The notes beneath the pieces were generated by a model. The model worked only from the letters and a program-made list of their open reading frames with translations. It searched no databases and had not been told where the DNA came from. A stretch of DNA of 7,448 nucleotides from DATBFX01 sp036558305 (lineage in GTDB: Bacteria; Chloroflexota; Chloroflexia; Thermomicrobiales; UBA6265), in the NCBI GenBank assembly GCA_036558305.1, contig DATBFX010000331.1, positions 1 to 7,448 of the forward strand, written 5' to 3'. Every line of letters begins with the position of its first letter. The stretch's first letter is position 1. Below are positions 1 through 5,577 of this stretch, piece after piece. The position numbers and the translations under genes are program-made.

Positions 1-471
1 CCGGCGATGAGCTTTCGCCACAACGACTCGATGGCCGAGCTCGGTTTCCAGATCCGACCGCAGTTGGACCCTAAGCAGTACCGGCTACGCGTGAATGCTG
101 GTCGCGTCAAGCGCACGGATGAGTCGTACTACATCCCAGACGTGATGGTCTTCCCGACCAGTCTGGCCAAAGAGTTCCGCGACCGGCCAGACGTCCTTGA
201 GGTCTACGAGGCGCCGCTGCCGTTCGTCGCCGAAGGCTGGTCGCCTTCGACCGGCGACTACGACGTCGACTCGAAGTTGCCGGAGTACCAACGTCGCGGG
301 GATTTCGAAATCTGGCGCCTCCACCCCTTCGAGCGCACCGTCACCGCCTGGCGGCGACGCCCGGACGGCACCTACGACGAGCTCCAGTTCGCCGGCGGCA
401 AGATCCAACTGCACGCGCTCCCGAATGTCGTGGTCGACCTCGACGCGCTGTTCACGACCGTCGACCGGTAG
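1..471 (+). CDS. Uma2 family endonuclease-like protein, 5' end outside window
   Basis: This is the C-terminal ~156 residues of a Uma2-family (DUF820) protein with a PD-(D/E)XK restriction-endonuclease-like fold. The reading frame is open from base 1. The ATG at 7 lies inside a conserved segment (PAMSF) that aligns with residues 55-59 of the downstream paralogue, so it is almost certainly an internal Met and the true start is upstream. The expected acidic/lysine pattern is visible: IPDV, then FVAEGWSPST with the conserved Glu, then SKLPEYQ with the Lys, then EIWRLHPF. The usual EV before the Ser is EG here. Family members are often present in many copies in Chloroflexota and cyanobacteria, and their biological role is poorly known. 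The gene ends 37 bases before the next Uma2 gene, so the two are probably co-transcribed. The family call is confident; nuclease activity is inferred only. Confidence 0.85.
   Translation, partial: PAMSFRHNDSMAELGFQIRPQLDPKQYRLRVNAGRVKRTDESYYIPDVMVFPTSLAKEFRDRPDVLEVYEAPLPFVAEGWSPSTGDYDVDSKLPEYQRRGDFEIWRLHPFERTVTAWRRRPDGTYDELQFAGGKIQLHALPNVVVDLDALFTTVDR
325..380 (+). repeat. 56-bp exact repeat shared by the two Uma2 genes
   Basis: Bases 325-380 are identical to 998-1053 (offset 673). The wider blocks 307-421 and 980-1094 differ only at scattered positions. The repeat encodes the PFERTVTAWRRRPDGTYDE region of both proteins. It reflects duplication of the gene, with the 3' part either kept identical by gene conversion or recently exchanged. 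Confidence 0.9.
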
Positions 472-508
472 CCGCCCGTCTGGTTCAACTCCCTACGAGG
501 TGACGACC

Positions 509-1132
509 ATGTCCCAACGCACGCCCGTTCTCGACCCGTCGATCGACGACCTGATCCAGGCCTATGAGCGCGAGGGTCCCATTGCCGTGAGCGAGGAGAC
601 CTACGTCCGCATCGCGTTGGAGGACCCGGATACGAAGTGGGAACTCCACGATGGCCTGTTGGTGGAGAAGCCGGGAATGAGCTTCACGCATCTGACCGTT
701 GTCATGTTGCTCGGCAGTTCCATCACTCGACAGGTCGATCCCCGGCAGTTCCTTGTGATCACGAATGATGGGCGACTCCGACGGACCCCGCGGAACTATC
801 TCATTCCCGACGTTTCGGTCGTTTCTCTGGAACTCCTGCGTCGCCTTCGGCAAGCGCAGCCCGAGGGACTTGGCGTCTTCGACGAACCGCTGCTCTTCGT
901 CGCCGAGGTCTGGTCCCGCTCGACCGGTCGCTACGACGCCAACGTCAAGATTCCCACCTACCAACTCCGCGGCGACCAAGAAATCTGGCGCCTTCATCCC
1001 TTCGAGCGCACCGTCACCGCCTGGCGGCGACGCCCGGACGGCACCTACGACGAACTCCGATTCACCAGCGGCAAGATCCAGCTTCACGCGCTCCCATCCG
1101 TTGTCGTCGATCTCGACGCGCTGTTCGCCTAA
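509..1132 (+). CDS. Uma2 family endonuclease-like protein (complete)
   Basis: A 207-residue protein of normal length for the Uma2/DUF820 family, which has a PD-(D/E)XK nuclease-like fold. The N-terminal WELHDGLLVEKPGMS block (about residues 44-58) matches the family's opening strand. Candidate catalytic residues are D101 in IPDV, E133 in FVAEVWS and K147 in VKIPTYQ, all present. The ATG at 509 is chosen because GAGGT lies 7 bases upstream (497-501) and because the start places WELHDG at the usual depth. The frame stays open far upstream, but that part overlaps the preceding gene and lacks family similarity. It is a paralogue of the preceding gene. From EIWRL onward 45 of 49 aligned residues are identical, whereas the N-terminal halves are much more diverged. 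Substrate and role are unknown. Confidence 0.88.
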   Translation: MSQRTPVLDPSIDDLIQAYEREGPIAVSEETYVRIALEDPDTKWELHDGLLVEKPGMSFTHLTVVMLLGSSITRQVDPRQFLVITNDGRLRRTPRNYLIPDVSVVSLELLRRLRQAQPEGLGVFDEPLLFVAEVWSRSTGRYDANVKIPTYQLRGDQEIWRLHPFERTVTAWRRRPDGTYDELRFTSGKIQLHALPSVVVDLDALFA

Positions 1133-1147
1133 ACCGGGCGGCGCGCG

Positions 1148-1176
1148 TTCCCCGATTCCTCCCGCTCGTCTACAAT
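1148..1176 (+). promoter_or_regulatory. candidate promoter for the aldolase gene
   Basis: TACAAT at 1171-1176 is a good -10 match. TTCCCC at 1148-1153 sits 17 bases upstream and matches the -35 consensus at only 3 of 6 positions. The -10 lies 58 bases before the aldolase ATG and just after the Uma2 stop codon. This suggests the aldolase starts a new transcription unit. The call rests mainly on the -10 hexamer. Confidence 0.45.
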
Positions 1177-1234
1177 CCCCTCACCAATCGAATGGGGCGA
1201 GACGGCCTCTGAGGCCGAGGGAGGAACCAAACGA

Positions 1235-2068
1235 ATGCGCGCGAATCACGTCAAACGGCGACTGGCGGCCGGTGAGCCGTCGGTCGGGACCTGGCTGGCC
1301 CTGCCCAGCCCCGAGTCGGCCGAGTACGTCGCCACCCTCGGGTTCGACTGGCTCGTCGCCGACACCGAGCACAACGCGATCGACATCCGCACCCTCTCGC
1401 AGATGTTCGGCGCCATCGCCCCGGCCGGCGTCGCGCCGATGGTCCGCATCCCCTGGAACACCCCGGAAAACATCAAACGCGTCCTCGACGCCGGCGCCTG
1501 GGGTATCGTCGTGCCGATGGTCAACAGCAAAGAGGAAGCCGAGCGCGCCGTCGAAGCGACCCGCTTCCCACCACGCGGCGCCCGCTCCGTCGGCGGCGGC
1601 ATGACCGCCCTCCGGTTCGGCACCACCGGCGGCGAATACCTCCGCCACGCCGACGACGAGATCCTCCTCGTCCTCCAGATCGAGCACGTCCAGGCCGTCG
1701 AGCGCTGCGACGAGATCCTTGGTGTTCCCGGCGTCGACGCCTGCTTTATCGGCCCCAACGACATGGCCGCCTCGATGGGTATCGGTCTCGGCGTCCCCCT
1801 CGAAAGCGACCACCCGCGGATGATCGAAGCCGTCGCGCACGTCCAGAAGACCGCCAAGGCCTGCGGCGTCGCCCCCGGCGTCCACTGCTCCGACAGCAAC
1901 GGCGTCAACCAGCGCATCGCCGAAGGCTTCCAATTCCTCGCCCTCGCCAGCGAACTCCGCTATCTGCTCGGCGGTCTCAAAGACGCCCTCGGCGCGGTGA
2001 ATTGGCAACGTTCCGAACGCTCCGAGGTCGGCGCCGAAACCGTCGGCGTGGGCGTGGTCCGGTATTAG
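1235..2068 (+). CDS. HpcH/HpaI family class II (metal-dependent) aldolase
   Basis: A 277-residue cytosolic aldolase of the HpcH/HpaI family. Members cleave 4-hydroxy-2-oxo acids (such as 4-hydroxy-2-oxoheptanedioate or 2-keto-3-deoxyglucarate) to pyruvate plus an aldehyde, using a divalent metal. The key residues sit almost exactly where they do in E. coli HpaI, shifted by one: H46 in DTEH, R71 in VRIPW, E150 in QIE and D176 in GPND. The conserved blocks RFPPRGARSVGG (110-121) and DACFIGPNDMAASMG (168-182) are intact. The C-terminal tail after about residue 255 runs longer than usual. The start is supported by GGGAGGA at 1219-1225, 9 bases before the ATG. The next gene is a D-2-hydroxyacid dehydrogenase on the same strand, which suggests sugar-acid or aromatic-degradation side-chain metabolism. 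The exact substrate cannot be read from the sequence. Confidence 0.92.
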   Translation: MRANHVKRRLAAGEPSVGTWLALPSPESAEYVATLGFDWLVADTEHNAIDIRTLSQMFGAIAPAGVAPMVRIPWNTPENIKRVLDAGAWGIVVPMVNSKEEAERAVEATRFPPRGARSVGGGMTALRFGTTGGEYLRHADDEILLVLQIEHVQAVERCDEILGVPGVDACFIGPNDMAASMGIGLGVPLESDHPRMIEAVAHVQKTAKACGVAPGVHCSDSNGVNQRIAEGFQFLALASELRYLLGGLKDALGAVNWQRSERSEVGAETVGVGVVRY

Positions 2069-2074
2069 GAACGA

Positions 2075-2249
2075 CCCTCACCTCCGGCTGCCACCCAGGG
2101 GTACCCGGCCCTTCCGAGGGAGGGGGGAGCGCGGTGAGGGGCAACGCGGTGCGACCGAGATTCACGAACGAACCCCGGGCAATCGAGGTGCGGCGCCCTG
2201 TCAAGGCGCTCCCCCCTCCCTTCCGAGGGAGGGGGGCCGGGGGTGAGGG
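2075..2249. repeat. GC-rich structured intergenic repeat between aldolase and dehydrogenase
   Basis: The block is bounded by 14-base inverted ends, 2075-2088 and 2236-2249, which match at 13 of 14 positions (CCCTCACC..CCGGC type). Inside it, 2118-2132 and 2206-2220 are a perfect 15-bp inverted pair, and 2109-2127 and 2218-2236 are a 19-bp exact direct repeat. The left unit, 2075-2140, has its own 8-bp inverted ends, CCCTCACC and GGTGAGGG. The right unit contains a near-perfect hairpin at 2211-2236 (11-bp stem, TCCG loop). The pattern looks like two copies of a small dispersed repeat in opposed orientation. Similar CCCTCACCCCCGGCCCC-type intergenic repeats are familiar from high-GC environmental bacteria, but family membership was not tested. 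No gene is believable within it. Confidence 0.8.
2227..2249 (+). promoter_or_regulatory. potential G-quadruplex overlapping the dehydrogenase ribosome-binding region
   Basis: Four G-runs (3, 6, 5 and 3 Gs) separated by A, CC and TGA satisfy the usual G3+N1-7 pattern. The last run is within the only plausible Shine-Dalgarno sequence, GAGG at 2245-2248, which lies 10 bases before the ATG at 2259. If the structure forms in mRNA it would mask the ribosome-binding site. The sequence match is plain; folding and effect are inference. The competing hairpin at 2211-2236 uses some of the same Gs. Confidence 0.35.
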
Positions 2250-2258
2250 CAAATCCCG

Positions 2259-3212
2259 ATGAAACTGCTCCTGGCCTCAATCGAAGGTGAGGCCTTTTTC
2301 GACATCCTGAACGACGTACCGGATCTGGAGATCGTTCACGCCTCCACACCCGACGAAATGATGGCGCACGCGGCCGACGTCGACGTCATCTATGCCCGGC
2401 CGACACCCGAGTTCCTCGCCGCCGCTCCCAAACTTCGCTGGATCCAGACCCCCAGCGCCGGCGTCGACTTCCTGATGAATTTCCCGGAGTTGGTCGAGAG
2501 CGACATCCCCCTCACCAACACCCGCGGCGCCCACGGCCCCTCGATCGCCGAGCACGTTTTTGGTCTGCTCCTCTCTTTGACGCGCATCATTCCCACCTGC
2601 CTCAAATGGCAGGCCGACAAGCAGTGGAACCGCAACATGGAAACGTATCGGCTGCCGCGTGAGGTCATGGGCTCGACGATCGGCATCATCGGCTTCGGCG
2701 CCATCGGTCGCAACGTCGCCAAACGCGCCGTCGCCTTCGACATGAACGTCCTCGCCGTCGACGCGGTCGCCACGGACGGCGCGGGGTATTGCGACGAGGT
2801 CTGGCCAACCGAGCGGCTCCACGACCTACTCGCTGCCTCCGATGTGGTCGTCGTCGCCGCGCCCTACACCAAGCAGACCCACCACCTCCTCGGCACCGCC
2901 GAGTTCGCCGCGATGAAACCGGACGCCTACCTGATCGTCGTCTCCCGCGGCGGCATCGTCGACGAAGACGCCCTGGCGACCGCGATGCAGGCCGGTCACC
3001 TCGCCGGCGCCGGCATCGACGTCGCCGAGCGCGAACCGCTCCCGGTCGACAGCCCCCTCTGGGACCTGCCGAACGTCATCATCACCCCCCACCTCGCCGG
3101 TTCCTCGTATCAAAAGGAACGCCGTTGCGTCGAAGTCCTCCGCGAAAACCTCCTCCGCTACGGCCGCGGCGAACCCCTGATCAACCTCGTCGACAAACGC
3201 GCCGGATATTGA
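2259..3212 (+). CDS. NAD-dependent D-2-hydroxyacid dehydrogenase
   Basis: A 317-residue cytosolic oxidoreductase of the D-isomer-specific 2-hydroxyacid dehydrogenase family (glyoxylate/hydroxypyruvate reductase and phosphoglycerate dehydrogenase relatives). The catalytic domain is split around a central Rossmann domain. GFGAIG at 145-150 is the nucleotide-binding loop. D168, at the end of the next strand (VLAVD), favours NAD over NADP. The catalytic triad is visible: R230 in VSRGGIVDE, E259 in DVAEREP and H278 in ITPHLAG. Length is normal, without the ACT domain of long SerA proteins. The ATG follows GGTGAGGG (2242-2249), which belongs to the upstream repeat. It lies 190 bases after the aldolase stop, on the same strand. 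It may reduce an aldehyde or 2-oxo acid released by that aldolase, but the substrate is not determined. Confidence 0.92.
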   Translation: MKLLLASIEGEAFFDILNDVPDLEIVHASTPDEMMAHAADVDVIYARPTPEFLAAAPKLRWIQTPSAGVDFLMNFPELVESDIPLTNTRGAHGPSIAEHVFGLLLSLTRIIPTCLKWQADKQWNRNMETYRLPREVMGSTIGIIGFGAIGRNVAKRAVAFDMNVLAVDAVATDGAGYCDEVWPTERLHDLLAASDVVVVAAPYTKQTHHLLGTAEFAAMKPDAYLIVVSRGGIVDEDALATAMQAGHLAGAGIDVAEREPLPVDSPLWDLPNVIITPHLAGSSYQKERRCVEVLRENLLRYGRGEPLINLVDKRAGY

Positions 3213-3218
3213 GGCGGG

Positions 3219-3308
3219 GGGCGGAGGGCGGAAGGCGGAGGAGGGCGGAAGAGGGCGGGGAGAACGTCGTTGCCCCCACTCCCGCCCTCCGCCTTCCGCC
3301 CTCCGCCC
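3219..3308. repeat. 23-bp perfect inverted repeat, GGGCGGA-rich
   Basis: Bases 3219-3241 are the exact reverse complement of 3286-3308, with 44 bases between them. The arms are built of short GGCGGA-type units, and extra copies inside (3251-3259 against 3281-3289) allow alternative pairing. The element begins 6 bases after the dehydrogenase stop codon. It could end or stabilise that transcript, but no T-tract follows on the + strand, so it is not a classical intrinsic terminator. It looks like a dispersed intergenic repeat. Confidence 0.8.
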
Positions 3309-3378
3309 TCCGTGTGGTACGTTGCGTCAGGAGAGGAACAACCACTCGGCCTCGGCGAAGCGCCAAGGAGAAACCGCC

Positions 3379-4425
3379 ATGAAGGGGAACGGTGCGGAGC
3401 GATCTCGGCGGCCGATGCGCGCGGCGACCGCCATCGTCGTCGGCGCGAGCCTGATGATGCTCCTCGGCGGCCGTCCTGCTCCCCATCGCGCCGGCGCGCA
3501 ACAGGGCAGCCCCGAAGCCGCCACGGCCGCACCGACCCAGGCGCTCCCGCGCTCCCGCGAGGAGGTGATCGCCCAGGGGCTGGCGATCTTCGACGTCAAA
3601 CCGGCCATCTGGCGCGTCGTCGAGATTAAACCGGTCCCCTTCGACGAGGCGGAAGAGGTGACCGGTAATGTCTCTTTCACCCTCCAGATGGAGGGCGTGA
3701 CGATCATCCGCAACAACGTGACGGGCAAACGTGCCCGGCTCGAAACCGGCGAAGCCTATTTCTTTTCGGCCGGTGATCCCTACCTCCGCTATTCCCTCCG
3801 CGGCACCGATTCGCGCGCCTGGGTCATCGAGTACGTCGCGGCCGATGCCCCGGACTCCGACGCCGGCGGGACTGTGATCTACAAGACCGATCCGATCGAT
3901 CGCTTCCAACCCGGCACGCGAGACCTGGAGCTGATCCGCAACGTTTTGCTCCCCGGCGACGCGGCGGCCCTGCCCGCCCCCCGCTCCTCGAAACTCGTGA
4001 TCGGCACCGGCGGCACCGTCACGGTCGCGGCCGGGGCCGAGGCCACCATGACGCTCAACGCCGGGAACGGCGTCCTCTTGCCGGGCGACGCGTCGGTGCG
4101 CAACGACGGTACCGAGGTGGCGTCTTACGTCGTCGTCTTGATCGGCGCCCGCGTCCCCGATCCCGGTCAGGAAACCGGCTCCGGAGCCACCGAGACACCG
4201 ACCTCCGGTACCCCGCAGGCGGAAGCGACGGCCACCGAGGGCCCGACACCGTCGCCAACCGCCACGCCCGCCCCCGACACCGACGGCGACGGTCTCAACG
4301 ATGCGCGCGAAGCCGAACTCGGCACCGACCCCAACAAGCCCGACACCGACGGCGATGGCACCTCCGACGGCGACGAAGTCTTCCTCTACGGCACCGATCC
4401 GCTCGATCCGAACAGCAAACCCTAG
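3379..4425 (+). CDS. secreted cupin-like protein with Thr/Pro linker and TSP3 repeats
   Basis: A 348-residue predicted exported protein. The ATG at 3379 is preceded by AAGGAG (3365-3370) at 8 bases; an in-frame TTG at 3322 has no such site. Residues 1-40 look like a Sec signal peptide: a basic n-region (RSRRPMR), a hydrophobic stretch from about 15 to 30, and likely cleavage near AGA/QQ (about 40). Residues about 75-155 and 185-257 look like two beta-rich cupin-like units. The first has LETGEAYFFSAGDP and the second has VLLPGDASVRNDGTE, both typical of the cupin C-terminal motif, but metal-binding His residues are missing. Residues 262-299 are a Thr/Pro/Glu-rich linker. Residues 300-344 hold two DTDGDG repeats followed by GTDP, the calcium-binding thrombospondin type 3 pattern. 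A surface-attached, calcium-stabilised role is plausible; no enzymatic function can be assigned. Confidence 0.8.
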   Translation: MKGNGAERSRRPMRAATAIVVGASLMMLLGGRPAPHRAGAQQGSPEAATAAPTQALPRSREEVIAQGLAIFDVKPAIWRVVEIKPVPFDEAEEVTGNVSFTLQMEGVTIIRNNVTGKRARLETGEAYFFSAGDPYLRYSLRGTDSRAWVIEYVAADAPDSDAGGTVIYKTDPIDRFQPGTRDLELIRNVLLPGDAAALPAPRSSKLVIGTGGTVTVAAGAEATMTLNAGNGVLLPGDASVRNDGTEVASYVVVLIGARVPDPGQETGSGATETPTSGTPQAEATATEGPTPSPTATPAPDTDGDGLNDAREAELGTDPNKPDTDGDGTSDGDEVFLYGTDPLDPNSKP

Positions 4426-4500
4426 ATCGGGTCGGAGAGTGCAAACTGCCGAGCCGGAAGGAGGACTGCCGAACTCAGCGACCGCGAAGGCGCGCCAACC

Positions 4501-4770
4501 ATCCTCGCCCGCGGTGGTCAGCACCCACGCCCTCAGGCGCGCGTCGATACGGAACTCGGCTGCTTCCAACCCGGCCGGGAGAGGACGAACCACATCGATG
4601 ATTCCGGCTCTCTTGGCGAGGATCAGCAGGCCGAGCGTATCCGTGACCGAAAGGCCGAGCCCTCGGGCCACCCGCCGTGCCGGCGCGCCGTCGAGGATGA
4701 GGCGATCGACATTCGTTTGCGGAGCAGGGCCAATCGCCTCCCGCTCACCCGCGTCGAGCGTCGATGACGA
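4501..4770 (-). pseudogene. C-terminal fragment of a DUF3368 PIN-domain (VapC-like) protein
   Basis: Reading leftward from 4770, the frame gives TLDAGEREAI, then DRLILDGAPARRVARGLGL, then TDTLGLLILAKRAGII and VRPLPAGLEAAEFRI, ending near LTTAGED. This is the characteristic second half of DUF3368/COG2405 PIN-domain proteins, which are toxin-type nucleases of VapBC-like pairs. The Glu of GEREAI and the Asp of LILDG, two of the acidic active-site residues, remain. The N-terminal half with the first catalytic Asp is absent, and an in-frame TAA lies directly upstream at 4773-4771. Family members normally stop about at AGE; here the frame runs on through the antisense of the neighbouring gene, so the native stop is gone too. 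A GTG at 4671 could start a short product, but nothing suggests it is functional. No partner antitoxin gene is seen. Confidence 0.72.
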
Positions 4771-4930
4771 TTAAGTTGCTTTCGACAGATTTGCAGTTTC
4801 TCTTCAAATATGATCGGCGTAGATATTCCTTGGAAGATTATTCGTTGTAGAACATTCGTGACCGTTGGATTGTGAGCGGTCTTTGGCCAGATTGATGGGG
4901 TGTTCGGGCCGATGACCAAGGGCAAGACGG
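4771..4930. other. AT-rich non-coding patch
   Basis: The first 120 bases are about 42% G+C by hand count, against well over 60% on both sides. I find no believable gene, terminal inverted repeat or target-site duplication in it. One edge coincides with the stop codon that truncates the PIN-domain remnant, and the other abuts the stop codon of the VOC gene. It may be leftover inserted DNA or simply a decaying spacer. Confidence 0.6.
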
Positions 4931-5326
4931 CTATTGGTTTGGATTGAGCGGCTGCCACAGTTCGATTTTGTTGCCGTCGGGATCGTAGATCCAGGCGAAG
5001 CGGCCGTAGCCTTCGTCTTGGCGCGTGGGGTCGATGCGGACGCCCTCCTTCGCCAGGCGGTCGAGCAGCGCGTCGAGGTCGTCGACGATGTAGTTCACCA
5101 TGAACGAGGCCGGGCTGGGCTCGAAGTATCCGGTGTCACCGGGAAAGATGCTCCAGACCGTTACCTGCTCACGTTCGGGATCGTCTTGTTCACGCCACGG
5201 CAGCATGACGCCATGCCCGCTATCCGCGAGGCCGAGATGTCGTGCGTACCACTCCTGCATCTGTTGCCGATTCGCGGACTTGAAGAAGATCCCGCCGATG
5301 CCGAGGATGCGGCCGTGCTGGCTCAT
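4931..5326 (-). CDS. VOC family (glyoxalase/bleomycin resistance fold) protein
   Basis: A 131-residue protein with a single glyoxalase I/VOC module. The N-terminal half runs from ILGIGGIFFKSANRQQMQEWYARHLGL, the strand plus helix opening typical of the fold. The C-terminal half has VNYIVDDLDALLDRLAKEGVRI followed by YGRFAWIYDPDGNKIELWQP, the hallmark closing motif. E122 in KIELW corresponds to a metal ligand of VOC enzymes, but the usual His/Gln partner near the N-terminus is not obvious, so the metal and reaction are uncertain. The start at 5326 is supported by GAGGA 8 bases upstream (5335-5339 on the + strand). The frame is open further upstream but that stretch is not family-like. The gene appears monocistronic. 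Possible roles include a lyase, isomerase or small-molecule binding protein. Confidence 0.88.
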   Translation of the reverse strand: MSQHGRILGIGGIFFKSANRQQMQEWYARHLGLADSGHGVMLPWREQDDPEREQVTVWSIFPGDTGYFEPSPASFMVNYIVDDLDALLDRLAKEGVRIDPTRQDEGYGRFAWIYDPDGNKIELWQPLNPNQ

Positions 5327-5442
5327 GCTCGTTGTCCTCGTTTGTGATCGTCCGGGGGTAATGCCGCATCGGCCCCAACCCTCCGGCGCTTTCCTCTCCT
5401 CTGCCGGTAAGCGGACCGGGGCAGCGGGTCGGCGCCTGACCC

Positions 5443-5448
5443 AGTATA
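5443..5448 (-). promoter_or_regulatory. candidate -10 box for the VOC gene
   Basis: On the - strand the sequence reads TATACT, identical to the -10 hexamers before the cold-shock and P450 genes. It would give a leader of about 110 bases. No good -35 hexamer is present at 16-18 bases, so the call rests on the -10 alone. Confidence 0.35.
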
Positions 5449-5524
5449 GCGAGGCGGCGCGAGGAGGGCTCGCGCACCCCACGATCGTGCCAGCGGATGC
5501 ATGGTGTCGGCAAGACGCTCTAGA

Positions 5525-5555
5525 CACAAAAGGGGCGCGCCGTTTGGCGCGCCCC
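5525..5555 (-). terminator. intrinsic terminator of the cold-shock gene
   Basis: A perfect 10-bp stem (5532-5541 pairing with 5546-5555, GGGGCGCGCC type) encloses a 4-base loop. On the - strand it is followed at once by TTTTGTG (5531-5525). It begins 22 bases after the stop codon of the cold-shock gene. This is a textbook Rho-independent terminator for leftward transcription; no T-run exists on the other side. Confidence 0.9.
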
Positions 5556-5577
5556 CTCGTGTTCGGTATCGAACGCT

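Noticed and set aside
1977..2262. Short open frames on both strands across the intergenic repeat, giving Pro/Gly/Arg-rich peptides
   Set aside because: They are translations of the palindromic repeat, with no ribosome-binding site or homology expected of a gene.
3318..3323. TGGTACGTT as an extended -10 for the cupin/TSP3 gene
   Set aside because: The hexamer matches TATAAT at only 3 of 6 positions, and the required -35 would fall inside the inverted repeat.
3322..3378. Upstream TTG start for the cupin/TSP3 protein, adding 19 residues
   Set aside because: The ATG at 3379 has AAGGAG at ideal spacing and gives a proper signal peptide; the extension would bury it.
3181..4500. Long open frame on the - strand continuing from the PIN remnant, antisense to the cupin/TSP3 gene
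   Set aside because: Beyond the DUF3368-like end the translation is Gly/Val/Arg-rich low complexity, typical of the antisense of a high-GC gene. The + strand gene has a start, a ribosome-binding site, a signal peptide and recognisable repeats.
4750..4785. LIVIDA-like peptide on the - strand, resembling a PIN-domain N-terminus, just ahead of the PIN remnant in a different frame
   Set aside because: Six residues are too few to claim a frame-shifted, internally deleted PIN gene; it could be chance.
4623..4958. Open frame on the - strand reading through the AT-rich patch and the PIN remnant in another frame
   Set aside because: It overlaps the end of the VOC gene, shows no recognisable domain, and its second half is only the PIN remnant out of frame.
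5327..5527. N-terminal extension of the VOC protein in the open upstream frame
   Set aside because: The extension is not VOC-like, and the ATG at 5326 has a good GAGGA site and fits the fold's normal start.
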